A stretch of DNA of 64,000 nt from DAOUAT01 sp964551735 (lineage in GTDB: Bacteria > Chloroflexota > Anaerolineae > CG2-30-64-16). Below the pieces are notes generated by a model, which was not told the origin of the DNA, did no database searches, and saw only the letters and a list, made by a program, of their open reading frames with translations. The first letter of the stretch is position 1, and every line of letters starts with the position of its first letter. Where the stretch lies: the NCBI GenBank assembly GCA_964551735.1, contig CAZKEF010000012.1, positions 83,089 through 147,088 of the forward strand. Direction: 5' to 3'. Below, piece after piece: positions 22,748 through 31,378 of this stretch. Position numbers and translations under genes: made by a program.

Positions 22748-25256
22748 CCTGCGCCACCGCCACCTGGCCCAGGCTGATGCCGCCGTCGTTGGGCGGGGCC
22801 TGGCGGTGCAGCAGGACCTCGAAGCCGGCACGGCGCAACGCCTTGGCCCCTCGTTCGGTCAACAGCCGGTTCTGGAAACAGCCGCCGGTCAGCGCCACGC
22901 GCGGCTGGCCCACGGCACGCGCGACGTCAATCATAGCATTTACCAGCCCATTGTGGAAACGGGCGGAGATGATGCCTATCGGTGTTCCGCTCCTGACGTC
23001 AGCCAGGGTGGCTTCGACCAGCGGTTGCCAGTCGAGGACGAACGACGGATGACCGCTGACGGATGTCGGAATTGCGTCTTTCGTCTTTCGTCCTTCGTCT
23101 TTCGCCAACGCAATCGGATATGCGCCCGTCTCCAACGCATCCGCCACGAATTCCAGCCGCATGGCCGCCTGGCCCTCAAACGCGACTTGCTGTTGTAGAC
23201 CGGCCAGCGCGGCGATGCCATCAAACAGCCGGCCTATGCTGGTAGTGATGGGCGCGTTGACCCCACGGGCCAACATCTGACCCAGCACCCGACGCTCGGC
23301 CGCCGTGAACGCGGCGACCGGCGCGAGGTCAGCCATCTCCAGAGCCGTCTCGCCGTACAACTCCCACAGCACCGCCAGAGCCACCCGCCGCGGCTCGTGC
23401 ACGGCCGCATCGCCGCCCGGCAGGCGGAACGGCCGCAAGTGCGCCACGCGGGAGTATCCGGACGCATCCCCCAACAGGAACTCGCCGCCCCACACCGAGC
23501 CATCCGGCCCGTAGCCCGTGCCATCCCACGTGACGCCCAGCGCCGATCCCGCGACCTGGTTCTCGGCCAGGCAAGCGGCCAGGTGGGCGTGATGGTGCTG
23601 GACGGGGATAAGATTGCGGATTGCGGATTGCGAATTGCAGATTTGCGAAGCAGTCGTGCGCTTCAATTCGAAATCCGAAATCCGAAATCCGGAACATTCT
23701 TTCGCCCACTTTGTAGACAGATACTCCGGATGCATGTCGTGGGCAATCGCTACCGGCTCCGCCTCATATAGCCGTATGAAATCAGCGATGACGCGCTCGA
23801 AGGCATGCATGGCCTCCGGCGTCTCCAGGTCGCCGATGTGCTGGCTGATGAAGACCTGGCGGCCGACGCTGAGCGCGACGGTGTTCTTCAGGTGCGCGCC
23901 GACGGCCAGGATGGTCGGCGCTACTTCTTTGAGCAGCACCGGCAGGGGCGCATAGCCGCGCGCCCGGCGCAGCAGGCGGGGCGCACCGGCCGCGATCCAT
24001 GCCACGCTATCGTCCACGTGCCGCTCGATGGGGCGGTCATGCACCAGGAACGCGTCCGCGATGCCACCCAGGCGCTGGAACGCTTCGTCGTTGTCGATGC
24101 AGATCGGTTCGTCGGTCAGGTTGCCGCTGGTTGCCACCACGGGAAAACCCACTTCGCGCAGCAGCAGGTGATGCAGCGGCGTGTAGGGCAGCATGACGCC
24201 GAGGGTGGGGTTGTCGGGCGCGACGGATGGCGACACGGTGACACGATGACGCGGCGACACAGGGGCAGATTGTGGGCACGATGTATCGGGCAGAGCAACG
24301 ATCGCCGCGTCTGCGAGCCTGGTGAGCAGGACAATCGGTGCTTCGGCGGTGGCCAGGAGCGCCTCGGCCTCAGGCGTCACGATACAGATGGCGCGCGCCT
24401 GGTCGAGGTCGCGCACCATGACCGCGAACGGCTTGTCCCCGCGGCGCTTGCGCGCTCGCAGCCGGCGCACTGCCTCGTCATTGCCCGCGTCAACCATCAG
24501 GTGGAAACCGCCCAGCCCCTTGACCGCCACAATCTGCCCGGCGCGCAGCGCGTCAGCCGCGGCGGGCAGCGCGCGATCTCTCTGGATGACAAAGGACGAA
24601 AGACCGCGGACCGCGGACGCGCTAATCTCTGCCGGTCGTCGGTTATCGATCGGCGGTCGTCCATAAAACGCCACACGCGGGCCACAGGCCGAGCACGCGT
24701 TAGGCTGCGCGTGAAAACGCCGATCCAGTGGGCTGTCGTACTCGGCCTGGCACGCCGGGCACATGATGAACTGGCGCATGGTGGTGTTGGGCCGGTCGTA
24801 GGGCAGCGCTTGGATGATGCTGAAGCGCGGGCCGCAGTTGGTGCAGTTGGTGAACGGGTAGCCGTGGCGGCGATCTGCCGGGTCCAGCACCTCAGCCAGG
24901 CAATCGAGGCAGATGGCGACGTCGGGCAGCACCAACACGGTTTTGGCGCCGGAGCTGTCGCTATGGCGGATCTCAAAGTCGCGATAGCCGGCCGGATCGA
25001 GCCACTGGGCGTCGAGGCTCTGCACAATGGCGCGGGGGGGCGTTTCGGCGGGCAGGCGCGCCAGGAATCGCTCCAGGTCGGCCCGCGGACCTTCGACCTC
25101 GATGAAGACACCGGCCGTATCGTTGATGACCCAGCCGGCCAGCCCTAGCTCGGTCGCCAGGCGGTAGACGAAGGGCCGGAAGCCCACGCCCTGCACCGCG
25201 CCATGGATTTCGACGCGCAGGCGGTTCTGGGGTGGGGCACTGGGGGTAGCTGGCAT
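22707..25256 (-). CDS. hypF: Carbamoyltransferase HypF
   Basis: An 849-residue protein with an acylphosphatase domain (GAVQGVGFRPFVYRLA, residues 15-30), paired zinc fingers (CLDCLAEVLD, CTNCGPRFS, CPACQAEYDS, CSACGPRVAF), a YrdC-like nucleotide-binding domain (VKGLGGFHLMVDA) and a Kae1-like carbamoyltransferase domain (VQHHHAHLAACLAE, GTGYGPDGSVWGGEF, LTGGCFQNRLL). It converts carbamoyl phosphate to the cyanide precursor and loads HypE. Five separate 7-mer/8-mer tracts insert low-complexity peptides between domains, making it longer than the usual HypF of about 750 residues. Key motifs remain intact, so activity is expected. Confidence 0.95.
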   Translation of the reverse strand: MPATPSAPPQNRLRVEIHGAVQGVGFRPFVYRLATELGLAGWVINDTAGVFIEVEGPRADLERFLARLPAETPPRAIVQSLDAQWLDPAGYRDFEIRHSDSSGAKTVLVLPDVAICLDCLAEVLDPADRRHGYPFTNCTNCGPRFSIIQALPYDRPNTTMRQFIMCPACQAEYDSPLDRRFHAQPNACSACGPRVAFYGRPPIDNRRPAEISASAVRGLSSFVIQRDRALPAAADALRAGQIVAVKGLGGFHLMVDAGNDEAVRRLRARKRRGDKPFAVMVRDLDQARAICIVTPEAEALLATAEAPIVLLTRLADAAIVALPDTSCPQSAPVSPRHRVTVSPSVAPDNPTLGVMLPYTPLHHLLLREVGFPVVATSGNLTDEPICIDNDEAFQRLGGIADAFLVHDRPIERHVDDSVAWIAAGAPRLLRRARGYAPLPVLLKEVAPTILAVGAHLKNTVALSVGRQVFISQHIGDLETPEAMHAFERVIADFIRLYEAEPVAIAHDMHPEYLSTKWAKECSGFRISDFELKRTTASQICNSQSAIRNLIPVQHHHAHLAACLAENQVAGSALGVTWDGTGYGPDGSVWGGEFLLGDASGYSRVAHLRPFRLPGGDAAVHEPRRVALAVLWELYGETALEMADLAPVAAFTAAERRVLGQMLARGVNAPITTSIGRLFDGIAALAGLQQQVAFEGQAAMRLEFVADALETGAYPIALAKDEGRKTKDAIPTSVSGHPSFVLDWQPLVEATLADVRSGTPIGIISARFHNGLVNAMIDVARAVGQPRVALTGGCFQNRLLTERGAKALRRAGFEVLLHRQAPPNDGGISLGQVAVAQASVVRGQSSAVGR
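23040..23102. repeat. Heptamer tandem repeats inside hypF (C-terminal domain)
   Basis: GAACGAC, GGATGAC, CGCTGAC, GGATGTC, GGAATTG, CGTCTTT, CGTCTTT, CGTCCTT, CGTCTTT on the plus strand, nine units of period 7. Translated as a Lys/Asp/Glu-rich insert (KDEGRKTKDAIP). Confidence 0.8.
23612..23689. repeat. Heptamer tandem repeats inside hypF (before VQHHHAHL)
   Basis: GATTGCG three times, AATTGCA, GATTTGC (23612-23646) and CGAAATC three times (23669-23689). The encoded peptide is Asn/Gln/Ser/Ile-rich and lies just upstream of the conserved His-rich motif of the carbamoyltransferase domain. Confidence 0.82.
24231..24262. repeat. Octamer tandem repeats inside hypF
   Basis: CGACACGG, TGACACGA, TGACGCGG, CGACACAG: four units of period 8, translated in frame as a VSPRHRVTVSP-like insert in the YrdC domain region. 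Confidence 0.65.
24592..24660. repeat. Heptamer tandem repeats inside hypF (between zinc fingers and YrdC)
   Basis: AAGGACG, AAAGACC, GCGGACC, GCGGACG (24592-24619) and CGGTCGT, CGGTTAT, CGATCGG, CGGTCGT (24633-24660). They encode the linker between the last zinc finger and the YrdC domain. Confidence 0.75.
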
Positions 25257-25259
25257 TGC

Positions 25260-25604
25260 CTACTCGACCTCGATGCTTTCGACCCGCAGCTCGCGGCCGC
25301 CAGCGAGGCGCACGCCACCGCTGCCGCACGCAGAGCACGCCGGCAACAACGGGATCTCGGGGTGAAAAACATGCCCGCACGCGGCGCAGGTGGCGCTAGC
25401 CGACTCGCGGCGGACGCGGAGCAACGCCCCTTCGGCAACCGTGCCTTTGCTCAAAAGGTCGAAGTAAAACTGGATCGAGTCGGTCACAAACCCGGTCAAC
25501 TCGCCCACCAGCAGATCGATGGCTGTGATGCGAGGCGAACCGGCGCCGTGCGCGGCCTCCACCGCGATGTTTAGAATACCTTGGGTCACGGATAGCTCAT
25601 GCAT
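25260..25604 (-). CDS. hypA: Hydrogenase nickel-incorporation protein HypA
   Basis: A 114-residue protein beginning MHELSVTQGI, with the Ni-binding His2, and a zinc finger formed by CAACGH and CSACG about 15 residues apart. It delivers Ni to the large subunit, usually with the GTPase HypB. No hypB gene is found in the window, so HypB must be elsewhere or its role is covered by another protein. It starts the hypAFCDE block, with a three-base gap to hypF. Confidence 0.95.
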   Translation of the reverse strand: MHELSVTQGILNIAVEAAHGAGSPRITAIDLLVGELTGFVTDSIQFYFDLLSKGTVAEGALLRVRRESASATCAACGHVFHPEIPLLPACSACGSGGVRLAGGRELRVESIEVE

Positions 25605-25635
25605 GGGCCGAGTATAACCGACCGGACCGTTTTCC

Positions 25636-26067
25636 TCAAATGCGGCCGGTGATGTAGCCTTCCAGGTCGCGAATAGCTACCTCTTGCTCCGAAATGATCG
25701 CCTTGCCGATATCGCCGATGGTCACGATCCCGACCAACCGCTCCCCCTCCAGCACCGGCAGATGCCGGATTCGCCGCTCAACCATCAGCGCGAGGCATTG
25801 GTTGGTAGTCATCTCAGAGGTGACCGTGATAACTGGCGAGCTCATCAACGCCGCGACCGCGGTATCCTTGGAGGCCCGGCCTTGCAGGATCCCTTTGCGG
25901 GCATAGTCGCGCTCCGAAAAGACGCCGATGAGCGCATCCCCTTGGACGACCGGGAGCGCGCCGACGTTCTTCTCGGCCATCAGTTCCAGGGCTTGATAGA
26001 CCGTCGCGTCCGGGGCGATGGTCCAGATTTCGGGCTTGTCTTTCAGGACTTGTTTGATCGTGATCAT
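25636..26067 (-). CDS. CBS-pair protein
   Basis: A 143-residue protein consisting of two CBS motifs: TIAPDATVYQALELMAEKNV / DALIGVFSERDYARKGI and ITVTSEMTTNQCLALM / ERLVGIVTIGDIGKAII. Such Bateman modules bind AMP, ATP or related ligands and often regulate a partner. It lies between the epimerase and hypA on the same strand and may be co-transcribed with them. The RBS GGAGTG lies just before ATG 26067. A third and fourth CBS protein are at 19236 and 54008. Confidence 0.88.
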   Translation of the reverse strand: MITIKQVLKDKPEIWTIAPDATVYQALELMAEKNVGALPVVQGDALIGVFSERDYARKGILQGRASKDTAVAALMSSPVITVTSEMTTNQCLALMVERRIRHLPVLEGERLVGIVTIGDIGKAIISEQEVAIRDLEGYITGRI

Positions 26068-26160
26068 GGCACAACACTCCTTGGTTATGATTCAATCGGA
26101 TGCTTGCAAAGCCGGTCCGGGTACAATCTGTGGCATCAGGGCGTTCAGATGTGGGGAAAC

Positions 26161-27276
26161 TCACGTCAACTTGACTGGGCTCAACCTGGGGTTCCTATGC
26201 CCCCCCTTGCGTGAACGCTCGTAGCGCCTGCGCCACTCATCGAAACACGCCGACCGGTTGTAGATCATCGTCGGGATGCAGTTGAGGATGCTCAGCTCTG
26301 GGCTGGGCCGCCAACCCAGACGCTGGTGCGTGTAGGTGGCGTCCACGTTCAGCTTGAGATCAATGTAGTCGCCCATCCACGAGCGCTCGAATGGCATGAC
26401 CCCCGTGATACGGCCCATGCCTTCCCGCATCCGAATGCCCAGGCGGGCCAGCGGCTTGGGGACGTAGATCCAGCGCCGCGGGGTGCCGAAATGGTGGCGG
26501 GTGGCTTGCTCAAAAAGCTCACGCATCGTGGTGCAACCGTTGGGAGAAGCCTGGAGGATCTGTTGGGGCTTGGTCTCATCACAACGGTTTATGATCGTGA
26601 TGAAGAAGCCCACCAGGTCACTCACGTGCAAGTAGGGCACGGCCCAGTTCCCCCGGCCGCCCAGGACGCGCGCGTCCCATCCACCGCCAAGCCAGGTCTC
26701 CAGGAAGTTATAGAGCGGTTCATACTCGCACCATTCGCTGAAGATTGCGGCCAGGCGCAAGATGCACGATGGCACCTGATCGCGATATGCCCGGAGCAGT
26801 TCCTCTCCGGCGTGTTTGGAGCGGGAATAAGGCGGCAGCGCAGTCGGCGGTGTCTCTTCGGTGACGGCGCCGCCGGGCGGTGGAAAAGGACACGCGGCGA
26901 TGGAACTGGTGAAAAACAGCCGGCGCAGGCGCAGCGGGATCGCTAATTCCAACACATTGCGCGTGCCGATGACGTTGGTAGTGGTATACTCCGGGTGCTC
27001 CTCGCCAGTGAAATCGTAGTAGCCGGCCAGGTGCAGCAAGATGGTGGCGCCACCCAATGCCTGCACCCGCTGGAACGCAGCACGCAGCGCATCGAAGTTG
27101 CCGATATCTGCGTCGAAATAGTGGATGCTGGGACCCTGGGGCAAATCCGACTTACGGGAGGCGTGGCGCGCGATCGAAAAAACCGTGTACTTATCGGCGC
27201 AGATTTCGGTGAGCCGAGCGCCCAAAAACCCAGTGCCTCCGGTGATGATCATCCCGGGTTTGGTGGGAGCGTTCAT
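26161..27276 (-). CDS. NAD(P)-dependent epimerase/dehydratase (extended SDR)
   Basis: A 371-residue Rossmann-fold protein: GGTGFLGARL nucleotide-binding loop near residue 13, FDADIGNFDAL, the LLHLAGYYDF strand, TSSIAA and the catalytic YSRSK pair. It resembles sterol or sugar-nucleotide dehydrogenases of the extended SDR class; the substrate is not clear. The last 30 residues are basic. It overlaps the following gene product start by four bases (27273-27276). Its place between hydrogenase genes and hyp genes is odd and does not suggest a hydrogenase role by itself. Confidence 0.82.
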   Translation of the reverse strand: MNAPTKPGMIITGGTGFLGARLTEICADKYTVFSIARHASRKSDLPQGPSIHYFDADIGNFDALRAAFQRVQALGGATILLHLAGYYDFTGEEHPEYTTTNVIGTRNVLELAIPLRLRRLFFTSSIAACPFPPPGGAVTEETPPTALPPYSRSKHAGEELLRAYRDQVPSCILRLAAIFSEWCEYEPLYNFLETWLGGGWDARVLGGRGNWAVPYLHVSDLVGFFITIINRCDETKPQQILQASPNGCTTMRELFEQATRHHFGTPRRWIYVPKPLARLGIRMREGMGRITGVMPFERSWMGDYIDLKLNVDATYTHQRLGWRPSPELSILNCIPTMIYNRSACFDEWRRRYERSRKGGHRNPRLSPVKLT

Positions 27277-27854
27277 GATTCACTTGCTCCCAGCAACCGG
27301 AAGATGTCGCGGTTGGTTTGGTCGTGCAGGCCGGTAAGGAACGGCTGCGGTGGGTAAATGGTGAAGATCGAAACCACAGTCCCCCCGGTTTCCGCGGGCG
27401 CAAAGAGAAAGCAATGATAGCCGCCCGCGCCGAAGCCCCATAGCACGCGGTGGATGATGCGCAGGGGCCGGATCGCGCTGAACAGCCGCATGCGCACCAC
27501 CGGGATCAGGCCCCAGAAGCGATAGGAGAACAGCACCCCAGAACCATTGGTGCGCGGGCAGGCGAAGAAACCGGAGCGCGGCCACGCCTCCCACGCGGCG
27601 AAGCGGTCAAAGGCCGCCTCGGGTGCCAGCGGCGCGGTCGCAGTGTGCAGGTTCTCCTCGGTGCAGCCGGTCAGGTCACAGCCCGCGGCCAACAGCTCGG
27701 CGCGCGCGGCGGCGAGGTCGCCGGCGGCCGTGCGCCGCGTGGGCGGCGGGCCGTTCACCGCGCCAGCGACGAAACGACGCAGGTCGTGGAAGGGGCCAAT
27801 CAGGGCGTTGGACAGGGTGTCGGATGGCATGATTGACTCACTTGGCGCTGCCAT
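27273..27854 (-). CDS. Protein of unknown function, coupled to the epimerase
   Basis: A 193-residue protein I do not recognise. The C-terminal half alternates aromatic and hydrophobic strands (FSYRFWGLIPVVRMRLF, GGYHCFLFAPAETGGTVVSIF), suggesting a beta-rich, perhaps START-like, domain. It ends overlapping the epimerase start, so the two are probably co-translated. The first ATG (27854) lies at the edge of a repeat element; ATG 27830 may be the real start (185 residues). No signal peptide is evident. Confidence 0.6.
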   Translation of the reverse strand: MAAPSESIMPSDTLSNALIGPFHDLRRFVAGAVNGPPPTRRTAAGDLAAARAELLAAGCDLTGCTEENLHTATAPLAPEAAFDRFAAWEAWPRSGFFACPRTNGSGVLFSYRFWGLIPVVRMRLFSAIRPLRIIHRVLWGFGAGGYHCFLFAPAETGGTVVSIFTIYPPQPFLTGLHDQTNRDIFRLLGASES

Positions 27855-27855
27855 G

Positions 27856-27969
27856 CTGAGCGGGTCTGTGACTCAAGGTTAGTTGCAGCGAACATCCAGC
27901 GAAGCATCTCGGCCCAGACTCTTCGCTGGTGTTGAACCGGTAACAGCGTTACGTCGTTAACCCGCTCAG
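27856..27969. repeat. Inverted-repeat element between hybD and the unknown gene
   Basis: Outer arms CTGAGCGGGT (27856-27865) and ACCCGCTCAG (27960-27969) are perfect inverted repeats. An inner hairpin CCAGCGAAG (27896-27904) / CTTCGCTGG (27921-27929) lies within. The motifs (CTGAGCG, AGCGAAG, TCTTCGCT, CTCAGAGTGACA) resemble a dispersed non-coding repeat commonly seen in bacterial genomes. It fills nearly the whole 130-base gap and may mark the border between hyb and downstream genes. Confidence 0.6.
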
Positions 27970-27984
27970 AGTGACAAGCGGAAG

Positions 27985-28485
27985 TTACCGGGCAGACTCG
28001 GCTACAGCAATCACCATCCCGCGTCGGGCCAGTTCCTCGCACAGCTTCTCCACCAGCGGGTCCACCTGCGCCGCGACCGGGGGCGAAAGCTCCAGGCCGA
28101 TATCCAACGAACCTGGCTGCACGCCCCATAGCACGATGTCCGGCGGCGCGCAGCCTTTGAGCTTGGCCGCGAACAGCATGTCGGGGATGCCGACCTGGTG
28201 CGGCGAGATTTTGACCGACAGGAACGCCGGAACCTCATCCCCGGCCAGGCGGAGCAGCGCACCCGGCGGCCCGTCCGTCTCCACCGCATCCACGATCAGC
28301 AGGCAGTCCACGCCCTCAAGGTAGTAGAGCAGATCCATGCCGAGGGTGCCGCCATCCAGCACCTGCACCTCGGCCGGCAGCGCGTAGCGTTCCTGCAGCC
28401 GCTCGATCACCTGGATGCCGGCCCCCTCGTCGGAGAGCAGCAGGTTGCCGACACCCAGGATGAGGGTTTTCGACGGCGCGCCCAT
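27985..28485 (-). CDS. hybD: Hydrogenase maturation protease (HybD-like)
   Basis: A 166-residue endopeptidase: GVGNLLLSDEGAGIQVIERL with the metal-sensing Glu, DGGTLGMDLLYYLE with the conserved Asp, and SPHQVGIPDML with the conserved His. It should remove the 21-residue tail of the hybC product after His557. ATG 28485 is chosen because it overlaps the hybC stop (TGATG); the open frame upstream of this point is inside hybC. It fits the hybOABCD gene order of E. coli hydrogenase 2. Confidence 0.92.
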   Translation of the reverse strand: MGAPSKTLILGVGNLLLSDEGAGIQVIERLQERYALPAEVQVLDGGTLGMDLLYYLEGVDCLLIVDAVETDGPPGALLRLAGDEVPAFLSVKISPHQVGIPDMLFAAKLKGCAPPDIVLWGVQPGSLDIGLELSPPVAAQVDPLVEKLCEELARRGMVIAVAESAR

Positions 28486-30221
28486 CAGCCGCACGATTGG
28501 GCGGTGTTGACCGAGATGCTGGTGATCTCGCGGCCCGTCGCATCCACCACGTGCACACCGCAGGCCATGCAGGGATCGAACGAGTGGATCGTGCGCAGCA
28601 CCTCCACCGGCATCTCCGGGTTGGCGATGGGCGTGCCGATCAGCGCGGCCTCGTAGGGGCCGGGCTGGCCTTTGTTGTCGCGCGGGGAGCAGTTCCACGT
28701 GCTGGGCACCACGCACTGATAGTTCGCGATCTTGCCGTCCTTGATGTGAACCCAGTGGCCCAAGCCGCCGCGCGGGGCCTCGTGATAGCCGAACCCCTTC
28801 GCCTCCGCGGGCCAGGTGGCCGGATCCCATTTGCTGCCTTCGTGGATTTGGATATCACCGGCTTTGATGTTGCCCGCCAACTCATTCACCCACGTGTCAA
28901 GTTGGTTGGCCATCACCACCGTCTCCACGCAGCGGGCCGCGATGCGACCCAGGGTCGAGAAGAGCACCTCCGGGCCGAGCTGCGCCCCGGCTGCGGCGCT
29001 CAACTTCCCCAGCACCGCGTTCACCGTGGCTTGCACCTGCGGCTGGCCTTTAGCATAGGCCACCAACATGCGGGAGAGCGGGCCCACTTCCATCGGTTTG
29101 TCGTCCAGTCGCGGGGCCTTCATCCAGGTGTACTTGTCGTTCGAGCCGGTGTTCAGGAATTCGTAGGGCGGCTTGGGGCCGGTGTATTTGGGGGTCGTCT
29201 CGCCGTCCCACGGGTGCAGCCCCACATCCCCGCCGCCGTACTCATACCACGAGTGCGACACGTACTCGGAGATCTTCTTGTGATCCACAGGCATCACGTT
29301 CGCCAGGTCGCGACCTACGATCACCCCCGCGGGCAGGAAATCGGCGCCGTCGGCCTGCGGGAAGTCGCCGTAGGAGAGGTAGTTGCCGATCCCCTCGCCC
29401 AGGCCGGCCCAGTCCAGGTAGAACGGCGCTACGGCCAACACATCGGGCAGGTAGACGTTCTCCACAAAGGCTTTGGCCTTGGCAAAGTAGCCCTTCAACG
29501 CCGCGATCTTGTCCGCGTTGAGCGCGGACTGGCTGTCCGGGTCAATGGCGGTGGACATGCCGCCCACCAGATAGGTTTGCAGGTGCGGATTCTTGGCGCC
29601 CAGGATCGCGTGGGCCTTGATGACCTCGCGCTGCCAATCCAGCGCCTCCAGGTAGTGCGCCACAGCCATCAGGTTGGCTTCGGGCGGCAGCTTATAGGCG
29701 GGATGCCCCCAGTAGGCGTTGGCGAAGGGTCCGAGCTGGCCGGTCTGGACAAACGCAGCCACCCGATCCTTGACCGCCTTGAAGTGGCCGGGGCTGTTGG
29801 TGGGCCAGTCGGAGGTGGATTGCGCCAACGCGGCCGTGGCGACCGGGTCCGCGTCCAGCGCGCTGACGATGTCAACCCAATCCAGCGCGTGGAGGTGATA
29901 GAAGTGGATGACGTGATCCTGCACGTATTGGATGCCGCCGATCAGGTTGCGCAGGATGCGGGCGTTCTGCGGCACGGTGATCCCCAGGGCGTCCTCGACA
30001 GCTCGCACGGAGCTGATAGCATGCACCGACGTTCAGACGCCGCAGATGCGCTGGGTGAGCATCCAGGCCCCGCGCGGGTCGCGGCCCTGGAGGATCGTCT
30101 CGATACCCCGATACATAGTGCTGGAGGCCCAGGCGTCGGTGATTTTGCCATCGTTGACCTCCACCTCGATGCGCAGGTGGCCCTCGATCCGGGTAATGGG
30201 GTCAATCGCGATTTTTGCCAT
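28485..30221 (-). CDS. hybC: [NiFe] hydrogenase large subunit (HybC-like), predicted Sec63 in the L1 motif
   Basis: Reading through one TGA (30035-30033) gives 578 residues. ATG 30221 opens MAKIAIDPITRIEGHL; the L1 motif reads RIC60-G-V-[TGA63]-TSVHAISSVRAVEDAL, where other group 1 enzymes have Cys at the TGA. The L2 motif is DPC551MAC554GVH, both Cys intact, with a 21-residue tail for HybD. Conservation on both sides of the TGA is strong, which argues against decay. A 6-bp hairpin starts 17 bases after the TGA. Alternatives are a sequencing error or a recent nonsense mutation; a start at 30026 would lose half the active site. In known [NiFeSe] enzymes Sec is in L2, so this position would be unusual. 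The subunit oxidises H2 outside the membrane. Confidence 0.8.
29999..30032 (-). promoter_or_regulatory. Candidate SECIS element for HybC
   Basis: On the minus strand, 17 bases after TGA 30035-30033, CAGCTC pairs with GAGCTG around the loop CGTGC (30009-30005). The loop begins 23 bases after the TGA and has a G at its second position, as bacterial SECIS rules allow. The stem is only 6 bp, so the support is weaker than for HdrA. Confidence 0.5.
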
Positions 30222-30238
30222 AGCAGGTTCTCCTTGGG

Positions 30239-31378
30239 TCAGTGCGGATGCTGATCCAGCACCGGGAAGTATTTCGCAGCAAACATGTAGATCAGGATGC
30301 CGAACGATGTCAGGCCGGCGGTGACGGCGAACTCCACCCAGGTCGGCGCATAAAAGACGCCGCCCTGTCCGAAGAAAAGCACGTTGAAGCGGTTGAGGAT
30401 CACACCCAGCACCACCAGCAAGGCCGCTCGAAACAGCCAGATGCGGCTGCGGCGCACGGACGGCCGCAGCACCAGGGCCAACGGCACAACCACGCCGATG
30501 ACCAGCTCCAGCCAGAAGAAAGCGCTGGCCCAGCCCTGGGTGAAGAGCAGGCCGGCCTGCCCGCGCACCAGCACATCCACAACCTTGAGCGCCAAGTAGA
30601 GGCCCAGCGCGTAACGCAGCCACCCGCCCAGTTCACTCAGCAGGCGCATCTCCGGCTTCCGGCGGAACGCGCTGGAGGTCAGCAGCGACTCGACAATCAC
30701 CATCGCAAACCCCACCATGACCGCGGAAAAATAGAACAGGATCGGCATGAGTGGGGTGTGCCACAGCTCGCTCAAGCGGTGGCGGGCCATCAAGAACAGC
30801 GCACCGAGGGAAGACTGGTGCAGGTGCGAGATGATGATCCCCGCGATGATGGCGACCGGCAGGAGGTAGCGCAGGATGCGCAGCCACCATTTGAATTTCA
30901 ACCTCTCCGCCGCCCACTGGCTGTTCTCGATGGTGAGCATGATCAGGTAACTGAAGACACTCATCGCCACTTCGAACATGATCGAATGGATGTTGTGATA
31001 GATCAGGAAGTGATAGAACCGCTCCGGCCGGCCCAGGTCGAACAGGATGGAGCCGCCGGCCAGGATGTAACCCACAAACGCGGTCAGGATGGCGGGCCGC
31101 GCCAGCGGGTAAAACCGTTTGATGCGGAAGACGTAGACGACCGCGGCCATGGTAAAGCCGCCGCCGGCCAGCGCCACGCCCGACATAACGTCCAGCCCGA
31201 TCCACAGGCCCCAGGGCACACGGTCGGTCAGCGCGGTGGACGCGCCCAGGCCTTGCGAGTAGCGGATGATCGCAGCCACGACGCCCAGCACGACCAGCCC
31301 GATCAGGATCAGGGTACCGATGGGCCAGGAGGCTGCACGGCTGCCGCGGGAAACGGACAAGCTGCTCGAAGCGCTCAT
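30239..31378 (-). CDS. hybB: Hydrogenase membrane subunit HybB (NrfD/PsrC family)
   Basis: A 379-residue integral membrane protein with about nine to ten hydrophobic segments in the NrfD/PsrC pattern (PWGLWIGLDVMSGVALAGGGF, FDLGRPERFYHFL). It lacks heme ligands of a cytochrome b and should pass electrons from the ferredoxin subunit to menaquinone. The start overlaps the hybA stop by four bases. Its position between hybA and hybC matches the Hyd-2 operon. Confidence 0.92.
   Translation of the reverse strand: MSASSSLSVSRGSRAASWPIGTLILIGLVVLGVVAAIIRYSQGLGASTALTDRVPWGLWIGLDVMSGVALAGGGFTMAAVVYVFRIKRFYPLARPAILTAFVGYILAGGSILFDLGRPERFYHFLIYHNIHSIMFEVAMSVFSYLIMLTIENSQWAAERLKFKWWLRILRYLLPVAIIAGIIISHLHQSSLGALFLMARHRLSELWHTPLMPILFYFSAVMVGFAMVIVESLLTSSAFRRKPEMRLLSELGGWLRYALGLYLALKVVDVLVRGQAGLLFTQGWASAFFWLELVIGVVVPLALVLRPSVRRSRIWLFRAALLVVLGVILNRFNVLFFGQGGVFYAPTWVEFAVTAGLTSFGILIYMFAAKYFPVLDQHPH

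Noticed and set aside
23612..23689. CRISPR-like array in hypF
   Set aside because: The repeats are contiguous 7-mers without spacers and are translated in frame.
30033..30035. Short hybC starting at ATG 30026
   Set aside because: This would remove the first 65 residues, including the ITRIEGH segment and one pair of Ni-Fe ligands, although that sequence is present and in frame from ATG 30221.
28497..30254. Plus-strand open frame of 585 codons across hybC
   Set aside because: It is antisense to a highly conserved hydrogenase subunit and shows no protein family features.
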